11,764 nucleotides of DNA from SOIA01 sp964346585. GTDB taxonomy: Bacteria > Acidobacteriota > Aminicenantia > Aminicenantales > Aminicenantaceae. Location of the stretch: assembly GCA_964346585.1 (NCBI GenBank), contig CAYFVQ010000140.1, positions 1-11,764 of the forward strand. The letters run 5' to 3'. Of this stretch, positions 1 to 6,069 are shown piece after piece (within the stretch, counting starts at the first letter, position 1; every line of letters begins with the position of its first letter). Both the position numbers and the translations under genes were made by a program. The notes under the pieces were generated by a model that ran no database searches, was not told the origin of the DNA, and saw nothing but the letters and a program-made list of their open reading frames with translations.

Positions 1-444
1 GAGCTCAAGATTAACGGAATTGTAGTTTCCGAATCTGTTTTCAATGCGATGGTCGCCGGGCATTTCAAAGTTCCGGTGATCATGGTCGCCGGCGACCAGA
101 ATGTGGCAAAAGAAGCTCTGCAGACTTTTGGCTCTGTGGAAACAGTGATCACCAAGGAGTCTCTGGGCTGGCTGTCTGCCATGTCGCGCCACCCGAAATT
201 GATCTGCCAGGAAATCAAGGAAAAGAGCAAACGGGCTGTCCAGAGGCTCAAATCGATGAAGCCTTATGTTGTCAAGCCCCCGTTCCGAATGGAATTGACG
301 TTTAAAAACATCTATGACGCAGAAGCCTTCAGTTATCTTCCCTGGGTGAAGCGTTTGAGCGGCAAAACAATCCTGGTCGAGACCGAAAACGTCGTAGATA
401 TCAACCACTTTTTAACCGCACTCTTTAGCATAAACAGCCGTTAA
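1..444 (+). CDS. M55 family D-aminopeptidase (DppA-like), C-terminal part
   Basis: The frame is open from base 1 to the TAA at 442-444, so this is the last 147 residues of a gene that starts outside the window. The first ATG, at 49, is internal. The protein resembles the C-terminal half of the M55 zinc D-aminopeptidase DppA. It has the stretch INGIVVSESVFNAMVAG followed by VPVIMVAGDQNVAKEA, matching the DppA pattern of a short hairpin, a zinc-ligand glutamate and a VPVLMVAGDD strand. By recall of the B. subtilis DppA alignment, Glu11 of the visible part corresponds to a zinc ligand (E133). The aspartate, histidine and nucleophile positions lie upstream of the window. Family members cleave N-terminal D-amino acids from peptides and often sit near peptide-transport genes. 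B. subtilis DppA is about 274 aa, so roughly half is seen. The downstream gap has its own promoter, so the photolyase is probably not in this operon. Confidence 0.85.
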   Translation, partial: ELKINGIVVSESVFNAMVAGHFKVPVIMVAGDQNVAKEALQTFGSVETVITKESLGWLSAMSRHPKLICQEIKEKSKRAVQRLKSMKPYVVKPPFRMELTFKNIYDAEAFSYLPWVKRLSGKTILVETENVVDINHFLTALFSINSR

Positions 445-555
445 ATATTCTGATTTTGCTCGTGCTCTGGCTTTTTGTAATTTGTCTCGAATCTTTTTTT
501 TGTTTTAGAGTCTTAATTTGCGGAATGAAAGCTGAAACTCTGAGTATTAAAGTTT

Positions 556-579
556 GGCAGGACGATTCCCGTCAATGCC
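556..579 (+). other. Small hairpin in the M55-photolyase gap
   Basis: GGCA (556-559) pairs with TGCC (576-579), and GACG (561-564) with CGTC (570-573), leaving a 5-nt loop. It lies 112 nt after the M55 stop and has no T-run after it, so it is not a convincing terminator. The rest of 445-753 is AT-rich. It has T-tracts around 490-505, the promoter at 605-633 and the tandem repeat at 722-753. I see no gene in it. Confidence 0.25.
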
Positions 580-604
580 TTCTAAAAGGAGATTGCAGAA
601 AATT

Positions 605-633
605 TTGACTCTGGAATTAACCTTTGGTATAAG
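605..633 (+). promoter_or_regulatory. Sigma70-type promoter upstream of the photolyase
   Basis: TTGACT (605-610) and TATAAG (628-633) are separated by exactly 17 bp, each matching five of six consensus bases. This is the best promoter-like match I found in the gap. Transcription would begin near 640, giving a leader of about 114 nt before the photolyase ATG at 754. No clear light- or damage-responsive operator is recognisable around it. Confidence 0.6.
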
Positions 634-721
634 TCATTGCGCACATCGCTAATAACGGAAAATCCTGAAGAGCGCCTAACGAACAAGTCACCCTTATCTC
701 GATTTCTTTTACGGATAATAT

Positions 722-753
722 AAATAGATAATAAAGAAAATAGATAATAAAGA
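722..753 (+). repeat. Perfect 16-bp tandem duplication ending at the photolyase start
   Basis: AAATAGATAATAAAGA occurs at 722-737 and again at 738-753, two exact adjacent copies. The second copy ends at the base before the ATG at 754. The unit is all A/T apart from two G residues, and it offers only a weak AAAGA as ribosome-binding sequence. The photolyase may therefore be translated from an unstructured A-rich leader rather than a strong Shine-Dalgarno. Slipped-strand duplication is the likely origin. Confidence 0.9.
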
Positions 754-2091
754 ATGATCAAGAAAAGAGTCAGGAAGCTGAATGAGTTAGCTGTTCGTAA
801 AGAGGGCCCAATTGTCTACTGGATGAGCCGGGACCAGAGAGTCGCCTACAATTGGGCGCTTCTTGTCGCTCAGGAGCTTGCCCACACCTATCACAAACCA
901 CATTGTGTTGTCTTCTGCCTGGTCCCTGAATTTCTCGGGGCGACCATCCGTCAGTACGCGTTCATGATCGAGGGATTGAAGGAGGTCGAGCAGGAGCTCC
1001 ATGAACGGAATATTCCATTTTATCTGCTGACAGGAAGACCGGAAGAGGAGATCCCAAAATTTGCGGGGGAAATCGGAGCCTCTGTTTTCGTTTCGGATTT
1101 TGACCCACTCCGGATAAAGAGACAATGGAAAGAAGGAGTGCTGGAAAAAACTAAAGTTCCTTTCTATGAGGTCGATGCCCATAATATCGTGCCCTGTTGG
1201 GTGGCTTCGCCCAAGCAGGAATTCGCCGCCTACACGATAAGGGGCAAGATCAGGAAGCTCTTGCCTCAATTCCTGATTGGCTTTCCTCGGTTAAAGACAC
1301 AGAGGGAAACCGTTGAGATACCGAACAATGACTGGGTAAAAGCGGAAAAGAGCCTGAAAGTCGATTTTTCCGTTCCCGCGCTGGGATGGATCCAGCCTGG
1401 AGAAAAACAGGCACAGAAGATGCTGAAAAATTTCATCGAGAAGAAACTTTCGAGGTATGCTGACGAGAGAAACGACCCCACCAAAGAGGCTGTGTCCGAC
1501 CTTTCCCCTTATCTCCATTTCGGTCAACTCTCTGCTCAACGGGTGGCTCTCGAGGTTCGAAAATCCGGAATTAAAGGAATGAAAGACTTCCTCGAAGAAC
1601 TGATCGTTAGAAGAGAGCTGTCGGATAATTTCTGTTTCTATAATCCCCATTACGATCATTTCGATGGATTTCCGGACTGGGCCAAGAAAACGCTCGATGA
1701 ACACCGCAAAGACCCGAGGGAGTACCTCTACACCCAAAAACAGTTTGAATCCGGACATACTCACGATGAGCTCTGGAATGCCGCCCAGATGGAGATGGTC
1801 AAGAAAGGCAAGATGCACGGTTACATGCGCATGTACTGGGCCAAGAAGATCCTCGAATGGACGAAAAGTCCGGAGGAGGCGCAGAAAATCGCTATTTTTC
1901 TCAACGATAAGTATGAGCTGGATGGAAGAGACCCAAACGGCTATGTGGGGATTGCCTGGAGCATTGGAGGTGTGCACGACAGGGCCTGGGGGCAAAGGCC
2001 TGTATTCGGCAAGATCAGGTACATGAGCTACAACGGATGCAAGTCAAAGTTCAACGTGGCGAAATACATTGAGGGAGTGAATAAGCTTTAG
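754..2091 (+). CDS. phr: Class II CPD photolyase (deoxyribodipyrimidine photo-lyase)
   Basis: This 445-aa flavoprotein repairs cyclobutane pyrimidine dimers in DNA using light, FADH- and usually an antenna pigment. The class II signatures are clear: YWMSRDQR at residues 22-29 opening the N-terminal antenna-binding Rossmann domain, VDAHNIVPCWVASPKQE in the middle, and DGRDPNGYVG...GGVHDRAW at 390-413 in the FAD-binding helical domain. The class II electron-transfer tryptophans of the Methanosarcina mazei enzyme (W360, W381, W388) align with W341, W362 and W369 at a constant offset of 19. With that offset N384 matches the flavin-contacting N403. Length is normal for the family. The ATG at 754 gives the expected short N-terminal tail before the YWMSRDQR strand, although its Shine-Dalgarno is poor. 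Activity as a true photolyase is inferred from the conserved residues. Confidence 0.96.
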   Translation: MIKKRVRKLNELAVRKEGPIVYWMSRDQRVAYNWALLVAQELAHTYHKPHCVVFCLVPEFLGATIRQYAFMIEGLKEVEQELHERNIPFYLLTGRPEEEIPKFAGEIGASVFVSDFDPLRIKRQWKEGVLEKTKVPFYEVDAHNIVPCWVASPKQEFAAYTIRGKIRKLLPQFLIGFPRLKTQRETVEIPNNDWVKAEKSLKVDFSVPALGWIQPGEKQAQKMLKNFIEKKLSRYADERNDPTKEAVSDLSPYLHFGQLSAQRVALEVRKSGIKGMKDFLEELIVRRELSDNFCFYNPHYDHFDGFPDWAKKTLDEHRKDPREYLYTQKQFESGHTHDELWNAAQMEMVKKGKMHGYMRMYWAKKILEWTKSPEEAQKIAIFLNDKYELDGRDPNGYVGIAWSIGGVHDRAWGQRPVFGKIRYMSYNGCKSKFNVAKYIEGVNKL

Positions 2092-2193
2092 TTCGCTGCT
2101 TGATAATGTCTTTCTTAAAATATATTCAATTAGAACAAAGCATCTTCTTCACCATTCTTGTATCCCTGTTTGTTACTATATATCATATAAAAA

Positions 2194-2224
2194 TTGTAGA
2201 CTTTTTTCCTCGGTTTGTTATAAT
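2194..2224 (+). promoter_or_regulatory. Promoter of the CIA30 gene
   Basis: A perfect TATAAT lies at 2219-2224. The best -35 is TTGTAG at 2194-2199 with a long 19-bp spacer, so the -10 carries most of the weight. Transcription would start near 2231, leaving a leader of about 46 nt that includes the Shine-Dalgarno at 2265-2270. The stretch 2092-2193 between the photolyase stop and this promoter is AT-rich and shows no terminator. Confidence 0.5.
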
Positions 2225-2264
2225 AAAACATCAAGCACTTCGCAATATCCATCGCAAATCACAC

Positions 2265-2270
2265 GGAGGA
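2265..2270 (+). promoter_or_regulatory. Shine-Dalgarno that fixes the CIA30 start
   Basis: GGAGGA at 2265-2270 lies 6 nt before the ATG at 2277. This favours that start over an upstream in-frame TTG at 2100, which would add 59 residues, lies upstream of the predicted promoter and has no ribosome-binding site. Confidence 0.75.
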
Positions 2271-2276
2271 CAAATA

Positions 2277-2927
2277 ATGCAGAAGCGTGTTCGAGGAATA
2301 ACTCTTTTTGGCTGCGCATTTCTCTGGCTTGGAGTGCTGTGCCTTCTCTTTGTGCCTCTTGAAGGAAGTATCGAGAGAGGGCGAACCCTTGAGGAGAATA
2401 CAATGGAATCTTCGTCAGATTTTTTAATAGATGATTTTTCTCTAGATAATGGCCTATCGGCTATAGACACCCAATGGAGACAGTATACCGACCAGGTCAT
2501 GGGAGGAGAATCCACGGCCTCTTATGCGTTCGAAGTCATTGATGGCAAGCGCTGTATCCATCTTCAAGGCAATGTCTCGCTGGAGAATAGAGGCGGATTT
2601 GTCCAGGTCGCACTCCCGCTTCGGCAGAACGGCCGGCCTTTTGATGCCAGTCAGTACACCGGCGTTCGCCTGTGGGTGAAGGGCAACGGCGAGAACTATT
2701 ATGTCCACCTCCGCTCAAGCAAGACCTGGCTGCCCTGGCAGTACTACGAGGCGCCATTCTTTGCGGATAGCCAGTGGCAAAAAGTCGAAATCCCTTTTGA
2801 CAAATTCACTCCACAGAGCCTGAAGGCCGCTTTGAACCCGAAAAAGTTAAAACGTCTGGCTGTTGTCGGTGCCAAAAAAGCTTTCAAGGCCGATATCGCC
2901 GTCTCACGCATCGAGTTTTACAAATAG
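2277..2927 (+). CDS. CIA30-family protein with N-terminal signal/anchor
   Basis: This 216-aa protein has a positively charged start and a hydrophobic segment at about residues 8-28, then a linker and a CIA30 domain (NDUFAF1/complex I intermediate-associated protein 30 fold, a galactose-binding-like beta sandwich) from about residue 48 to the end. Family hallmarks are IDDFS at 51-55, D72 with VMGG at 74-77 and a following serine, the ENRGGF strand, and the pattern GVRLWVKGNGENYYVHLR followed by W..V.IPFDKF. Mitochondrial CIA30 helps assemble complex I, and bacterial stand-alone members have no settled function. The hydrophobic N-terminus places the domain in the periplasm or on the outer face of a membrane. 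Neither early cysteine (13, 22) has a good lipobox, so a lipoprotein is unlikely. The domain call is firm and the role unknown. Confidence 0.85.
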   Translation: MQKRVRGITLFGCAFLWLGVLCLLFVPLEGSIERGRTLEENTMESSSDFLIDDFSLDNGLSAIDTQWRQYTDQVMGGESTASYAFEVIDGKRCIHLQGNVSLENRGGFVQVALPLRQNGRPFDASQYTGVRLWVKGNGENYYVHLRSSKTWLPWQYYEAPFFADSQWQKVEIPFDKFTPQSLKAALNPKKLKRLAVVGAKKAFKADIAVSRIEFYK

Positions 2928-2942
2928 AATTTACAAATAGAA
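2917..2942 (+). repeat. 13-bp tandem duplication across the CIA30 stop codon
   Basis: TTTACAAATAGAA occurs at 2917-2929 and again, exactly, at 2930-2942. The TAG stop (2925-2927) is inside the first copy. The second copy lies in the 3' untranslated region. The duplication does not alter the protein end. Confidence 0.85.
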
Positions 2943-2974
2943 GGGGAATCACTCCTCAAATAAATCGGGAGTTC

Positions 2975-2998
2975 AGGTTTTCTCAATAGAGAAAATCT
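2975..2998 (+). terminator. Hairpin downstream of the CIA30 gene, possible terminator
   Basis: AGGTTTTCTC (2975-2984) pairs with GAGAAAATCT (2989-2998) around an AATA tetraloop, a 10-bp stem with one G-T pair. The stem is A/T-rich and the T-run (GTTTTTTT, about 3011-3018) comes 12 nt later, so it is a non-standard intrinsic terminator at best. A weaker stem (ACTCC 2951-2955 with GGAGT 2968-2972) precedes it. Confidence 0.4.
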
Positions 2999-3023
2999 CT
3001 GCTTTCAATAGTTTTTTTCCATT

Positions 3024-3052
3024 TTGTGTGGATTAGATTTTGCTAAGATAAT
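3024..3052 (+). promoter_or_regulatory. Promoter-like element before the putative structured RNA
   Basis: GATAAT (3047-3052, five of six consensus bases) lies 17 bp after TTGTGT (3024-3029, a weak -35). The expected start, about seven bases after the -10, is 3059-3060. That is the first base of the closing stem of the structured block at 3060-3304. The -35 is poor, so the call depends on the -10 and on this placement. Confidence 0.4.
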
Positions 3053-3059
3053 TTGGAAG

Positions 3060-3304
3060 AGTATTCAGGGATGGATGAGGTGACATCGGAAGATTTAGCC
3101 TTCCCGAGTCTATCTCGAGGGAACCCGACGGAGTCGGGCCCGAGGACTGTATGAGCACGATATAATACATCGGACGGCACTAAGTATGGCAGATAGATAT
3201 TCTGGCGTGAGAGATGATAAACGGGCGGAGTTCCGCAGGGCCGAGAAGGTTGACGAGGGAATGGCGTTAAAAATCTGACTGGAGCAAAGACATCCCTGAA
3301 TGCT
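3060..3304 (+). ncRNA. Putative structured RNA of unknown class, about 245 nt
   Basis: This block is visibly richer in G+C than the AT-rich DNA on both sides and has no substantial reading frame. Its ends pair. AGTATTCAGGGATG (3060-3073) matches CATCCCTGAATGCT (3291-3304) over 14 bp with one G-U pair. A second long-range helix is nested inside: AGATTT (3091-3096), GCC (3098-3100) and TTCCC (3101-3105) pair with AAATCT (3271-3276), GGC (3263-3265) and GGGAA (3257-3261). Local hairpins fill the interior. One is AGTC/GACT, CTCG/CGAG and CCCGAC/GTCGGG between 3107 and 3148. Others are TGTAT/ATACA (3148-3152 with 3165-3169) and GCGG-AGTT-CCGC (3225-3236). It fits no RNA I can recognise: no tmRNA, RNase P, SRP, 6S or riboswitch core. 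It could instead be the long leader of the efflux operon, or a small inverted-repeat element. Confidence 0.5.
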
Positions 3305-3348
3305 ATCTACTCGTTTACACGCTAAATGGAAGAGAATTCTTTCAACTA

Positions 3349-3377
3349 TTGATAGGATAGTCTGTATGCGTTAAACT
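3349..3377 (+). promoter_or_regulatory. Promoter of the efflux operon
   Basis: TTGATA (3349-3354, five of six) and TAAACT (3372-3377, four of six) are spaced 17 bp apart. Transcription would start near 3384, giving a leader of about 34 nt before the ATG at 3418. If correct, the pump genes are transcribed separately from the putative RNA upstream. Confidence 0.45.
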
Positions 3378-3383
3378 AGTGCC

Positions 3384-3396
3384 ACAAAATATTTGT
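3384..3396. promoter_or_regulatory. Short palindrome at the predicted efflux transcription start
   Basis: ACAAA (3384-3388) and TTTGT (3392-3396) are perfect inverted arms around ATA, lying exactly where transcription from the 3349-3377 promoter would begin. It could be a half-size operator. The arms are short and A/T-rich, so chance is quite possible. No regulator gene is in the window. Confidence 0.2.
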
Positions 3397-3417
3397 ATCG
3401 GGTGAAAGAGGGATCAA

Positions 3418-4857
3418 ATGAATTATTTAAAAAAGAGCTTATTATTTTTTCCACTTTTATTATTGCCGCTCTCCTGTGTCCCGAAGCTCAAAGAGCCTCC
3501 TCACCTATCTGTGGATGTTCCCCGGAACTGGGTCTCAGAAGAAGCCTCGGCAGAGGGTAACATCTCCCGCTGGTGGACCCGGTTTGAAGATCCAGGATTG
3601 AATGCGGTCATCGATGCGGTCTTGATGGAGAATAACGATTTGAAAGCAGCTGTGGCGCGTCTGGATGCGGCCGCAGCTCTGGCCAGAATAAATGGAGCCG
3701 ATCTATTTCCCCAGATTGGTGGGAGTTTTGGGGCATCGAGACAGAAAAGAAATTTTGTCGGTTTTCCCATTCCCGGAGGAGACGACGGGGTGTTGAGTTC
3801 GGTGACGAATCTTTTCGGTGTCTCGCTCGATCTGAGTTGGGAGGTTGACCTCTGGGGACGCATCCGGGCAGGAAAAGCCGCGGCCGTAGCCGATTTTCAA
3901 GCGACAGCCGCTGACCTTATCGGATTTCAGCTCTCCCTTGCAGGACAAACCGCAAAATCCTGGTATGCGGCTGTGGAAGCTGAAATGCAGGTGCGGCTGG
4001 CCGAGGCCACTCTCCAGAGTTACCGGACGTCCAATAATCAAGTTTGGCTTCGCTATAAAAGAGGATTGAGGCCTTCGGTTGATGTGCGGTTATCGGAGGC
4101 GAGCGTGGCCAATGCAGAGGCGGTCCTGGCTCTGAGACAGAACCTTCTCCAAACGGTCAAAAGACAGCTGGAAACTCTGCTCGGGCGTTATCCGGCCTCC
4201 CGGATCGAATTGAGCGCTGATCTGCCGGACATGAAAGACAAAGTTCCAGCAGGTCTGCCTGCAGATATCATTCGGCGCAGACCAGACTTGATCTCGATTG
4301 AAAAAAGGGTAGCCGCCTCCCTTGCCCGCCTGGCTGAGTCACGCCGGGCGCTCTACCCTCGTATCAGCCTTACAGGTTCTGGAGGGACATCCAGTAGCGA
4401 GCTCAGTTCTTTTCTGGATGGAGATTTTTCTGTCTGGAGTCTCATAGGTAATCTGTTTCAGCCTCTTTTTCAGGGAGGAAGGCTCAGGGCGGGGGTTGAT
4501 CTGGCCAGAGCGAGAGAAAATGAAGTTCTGGCCCTTTATGTCCAGAATGTTTTGAATGCCTTCTCAGAAGTCGAGTCAGCCCTGGCTGCAGAAGATTATC
4601 TCAAAAGAAGGGAGAGATCACTGGAGGTTGCGGCCGAACAGTCCGCAGCGGCGAGAGTTTTGGCCGAAGACAGGTATGCCAGGGGTTTGACCAATTTTAT
4701 TGAAGTCCTGGAGGCCCAGCGGCAGGCGTTCTTAAGCCAGAGTCAGCTCCTGAGCGTCAAGCGCTTGAGGCTGGATAACCGGATCGACCTCTACCTGGCT
4801 CTGGGCGGGGATTTCATGGCCAATCCCCCTGATTCCTCCAGCCTTGAGAAGGAGTGA
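3418..4857 (+). CDS. RND efflux outer-membrane factor, NodT/OprM-type lipoprotein
   Basis: This 479-aa protein is the outer-membrane channel of a tripartite efflux pump, expected to trimerise into a beta-barrel with a long periplasmic alpha-tunnel. The N-terminus is a lipoprotein signal with lipobox LPLSC, so Cys20 should be lipidated. Two outer-membrane efflux protein repeats follow, at roughly residues 45-255 and 270-465. Family signatures include SRWWTRFEDPGLN near residue 52, DLSWEVDLWGRIRAGK around 138-152 and GLPADIIRRRPDL at about 280-292, which begins the second repeat. The ATG at 3418 follows AGAGGG at a normal distance. It is the first gene of the operon: its stop (4855-4857) lies 7 nt before the fusion-protein ATG, and its last codons carry the AAGGAG for that gene. 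The exported substrate cannot be told from sequence. Confidence 0.95.
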   Translation: MNYLKKSLLFFPLLLLPLSCVPKLKEPPHLSVDVPRNWVSEEASAEGNISRWWTRFEDPGLNAVIDAVLMENNDLKAAVARLDAAAALARINGADLFPQIGGSFGASRQKRNFVGFPIPGGDDGVLSSVTNLFGVSLDLSWEVDLWGRIRAGKAAAVADFQATAADLIGFQLSLAGQTAKSWYAAVEAEMQVRLAEATLQSYRTSNNQVWLRYKRGLRPSVDVRLSEASVANAEAVLALRQNLLQTVKRQLETLLGRYPASRIELSADLPDMKDKVPAGLPADIIRRRPDLISIEKRVAASLARLAESRRALYPRISLTGSGGTSSSELSSFLDGDFSVWSLIGNLFQPLFQGGRLRAGVDLARARENEVLALYVQNVLNAFSEVESALAAEDYLKRRERSLEVAAEQSAAARVLAEDRYARGLTNFIEVLEAQRQAFLSQSQLLSVKRLRLDNRIDLYLALGGDFMANPPDSSSLEKE

Positions 4858-4864
4858 GAGGCAG

Positions 4865-6067
4865 ATGGACAGGAAACTCAAAATCAGCTTGCCGTTTATT
4901 ATAATATTTATCGGGATCATAGTCACAGTAATCATGATCCGGTCCCGGCCTCAAATTGAAAAAAGACCGGTGTCCTTCCCGCCACCTCTAATACGAGCCA
5001 GCATGATCCATCTTCAGGATTACCAACTCGTCGTGAGATCACAGGGGACCGTCAGTCCTCGAACCGAGAGTGAGCTGGTCTCCCAGGTGTCGGGCCAGGT
5101 CATAGGTGTGGCGCCGCAGTTTGCTCCGGGTGGCTTTTTTAGGAAGAAGGATGTCCTTATCAGGATCGATCCCAGAGATTATGAATTTTCTCTTTCCCGG
5201 TTGAAAGCCCGGGTAGCACAGGCTCAACTTCGTTTGGCCCAGGAGGAGGCGGAAGCTTCCATTGCACGGCAGGAATGGGAAAGATTAGGAAAAGAAGAAG
5301 AGCCAGACCCGTTGGTTTTACGCATTCCCCAATTGGCAGAAGCCAGAGCCTCTTATGAAGCGGCCCAGGCAGAATTGAAGCAGGCAGAGCTGAACCTCCA
5401 GCGAACAGAGATCGCGGCTCCTTTTGACGGACGAGTGCGGGTGAAAAAGGTGGATGTCGGGCAGGTTGTGAGCCCGGGAGCTCCTCTGGCTACGGTCTAT
5501 GCTGTTGATTATGCGGAGGTCCGTCTTCCTGTTCCGGATGACGAAATCGGTTTTCTAGACTGCTGCCTCGATTATCGCACTCAAAACCCTGCTGTGCTGG
5601 ATATCGATGTCACAATATCCACCAGTTATGGCGGGAATCTTTACAAATGGAGCGGGAAAATTGTCCGGGTGGAAGGAGAGATCGACCCGCTCAGTCATAT
5701 GATCACTCTCGTGGCCCGGATCAGAGATCCCTATGGAGGCAGCGAGCAAAGCGAAAGGCCACCTCTTGCTGTCGGAATGTTTGTCGGGGCTGAAATCATA
5801 GGCCGCCTCGTCGAAGATGTGGCTGTGATCCCCCGTTCGGCTCTACGTGGGGATGAACGGGTCTTGATCGTAGATAAAGACAACAAACTCCATTTCCGCA
5901 CTGTAGAGGTTCTGCGTGCGGATTTTGAAACGGTCATCATCAGTTCAGGATTGAATGAGGGAGAGCGAGTCTGCATCTCGCCGCTCGAATCTGTAGTCGA
6001 TGGAATGGAAGTCCGGGTTGCGGAAGAGACGACGCCGGACTCCTCAAGCTTGAAGGAGAGCCGCTGA
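4865..6067 (+). CDS. RND efflux membrane-fusion (periplasmic adaptor) protein
   Basis: This 400-aa HlyD/AcrA-type adaptor links the inner-membrane permease to the outer-membrane channel. A hydrophobic anchor spans residues 7-25 with no lipobox, so it is held by an uncleaved transmembrane helix. It then shows the first lipoyl half and DPRDYEF (102-108), an alanine/glutamate-rich coiled-coil hairpin from about 108 to 180, the second lipoyl half starting AAPFDGRV (184-191), a beta-barrel domain, and a membrane-proximal domain with VGMFVGAEI and AVIPRSAL. I chose the ATG at 4865 rather than a TTG at 4844, which would overlap the upstream gene, because AAGGAG at 4849-4854 lies 10 nt ahead. The next gene is arranged the same way. 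A slightly unusual feature is CC in FLDCCLDY, two adjacent cysteines in the periplasmic part. Confidence 0.94.
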   Translation: MDRKLKISLPFIIIFIGIIVTVIMIRSRPQIEKRPVSFPPPLIRASMIHLQDYQLVVRSQGTVSPRTESELVSQVSGQVIGVAPQFAPGGFFRKKDVLIRIDPRDYEFSLSRLKARVAQAQLRLAQEEAEASIARQEWERLGKEEEPDPLVLRIPQLAEARASYEAAQAELKQAELNLQRTEIAAPFDGRVRVKKVDVGQVVSPGAPLATVYAVDYAEVRLPVPDDEIGFLDCCLDYRTQNPAVLDIDVTISTSYGGNLYKWSGKIVRVEGEIDPLSHMITLVARIRDPYGGSEQSERPPLAVGMFVGAEIIGRLVEDVAVIPRSALRGDERVLIVDKDNKLHFRTVEVLRADFETVIISSGLNEGERVCISPLESVVDGMEVRVAEETTPDSSSLKESR

Positions 6068-6069
6068 AG

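Noticed and set aside
1291..1995. 234-aa open frame on the minus strand inside the photolyase gene
   Set aside because: It is the antisense shadow of a highly conserved enzyme and has no recognisable domain. The other long antisense frames inside the photolyase and efflux genes were rejected for the same reason.
2100..2276. N-terminal extension of the CIA30 protein from a TTG at 2100
   Set aside because: It has no ribosome-binding site, lies across the predicted promoter and is AT-rich. A strong GGAGGA and ATG at 2265-2279 give a normal signal/anchor start.
3060..3304. tmRNA, RNase P RNA, SRP RNA, 6S RNA, group I/II intron or a known riboswitch
   Set aside because: None of the core motifs I know for these classes can be found (for example no domain V-like hairpin, no tmRNA tag or tRNA-like end, no RNase P CR-I/CR-V sequence). 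An Infernal/Rfam scan would settle it.
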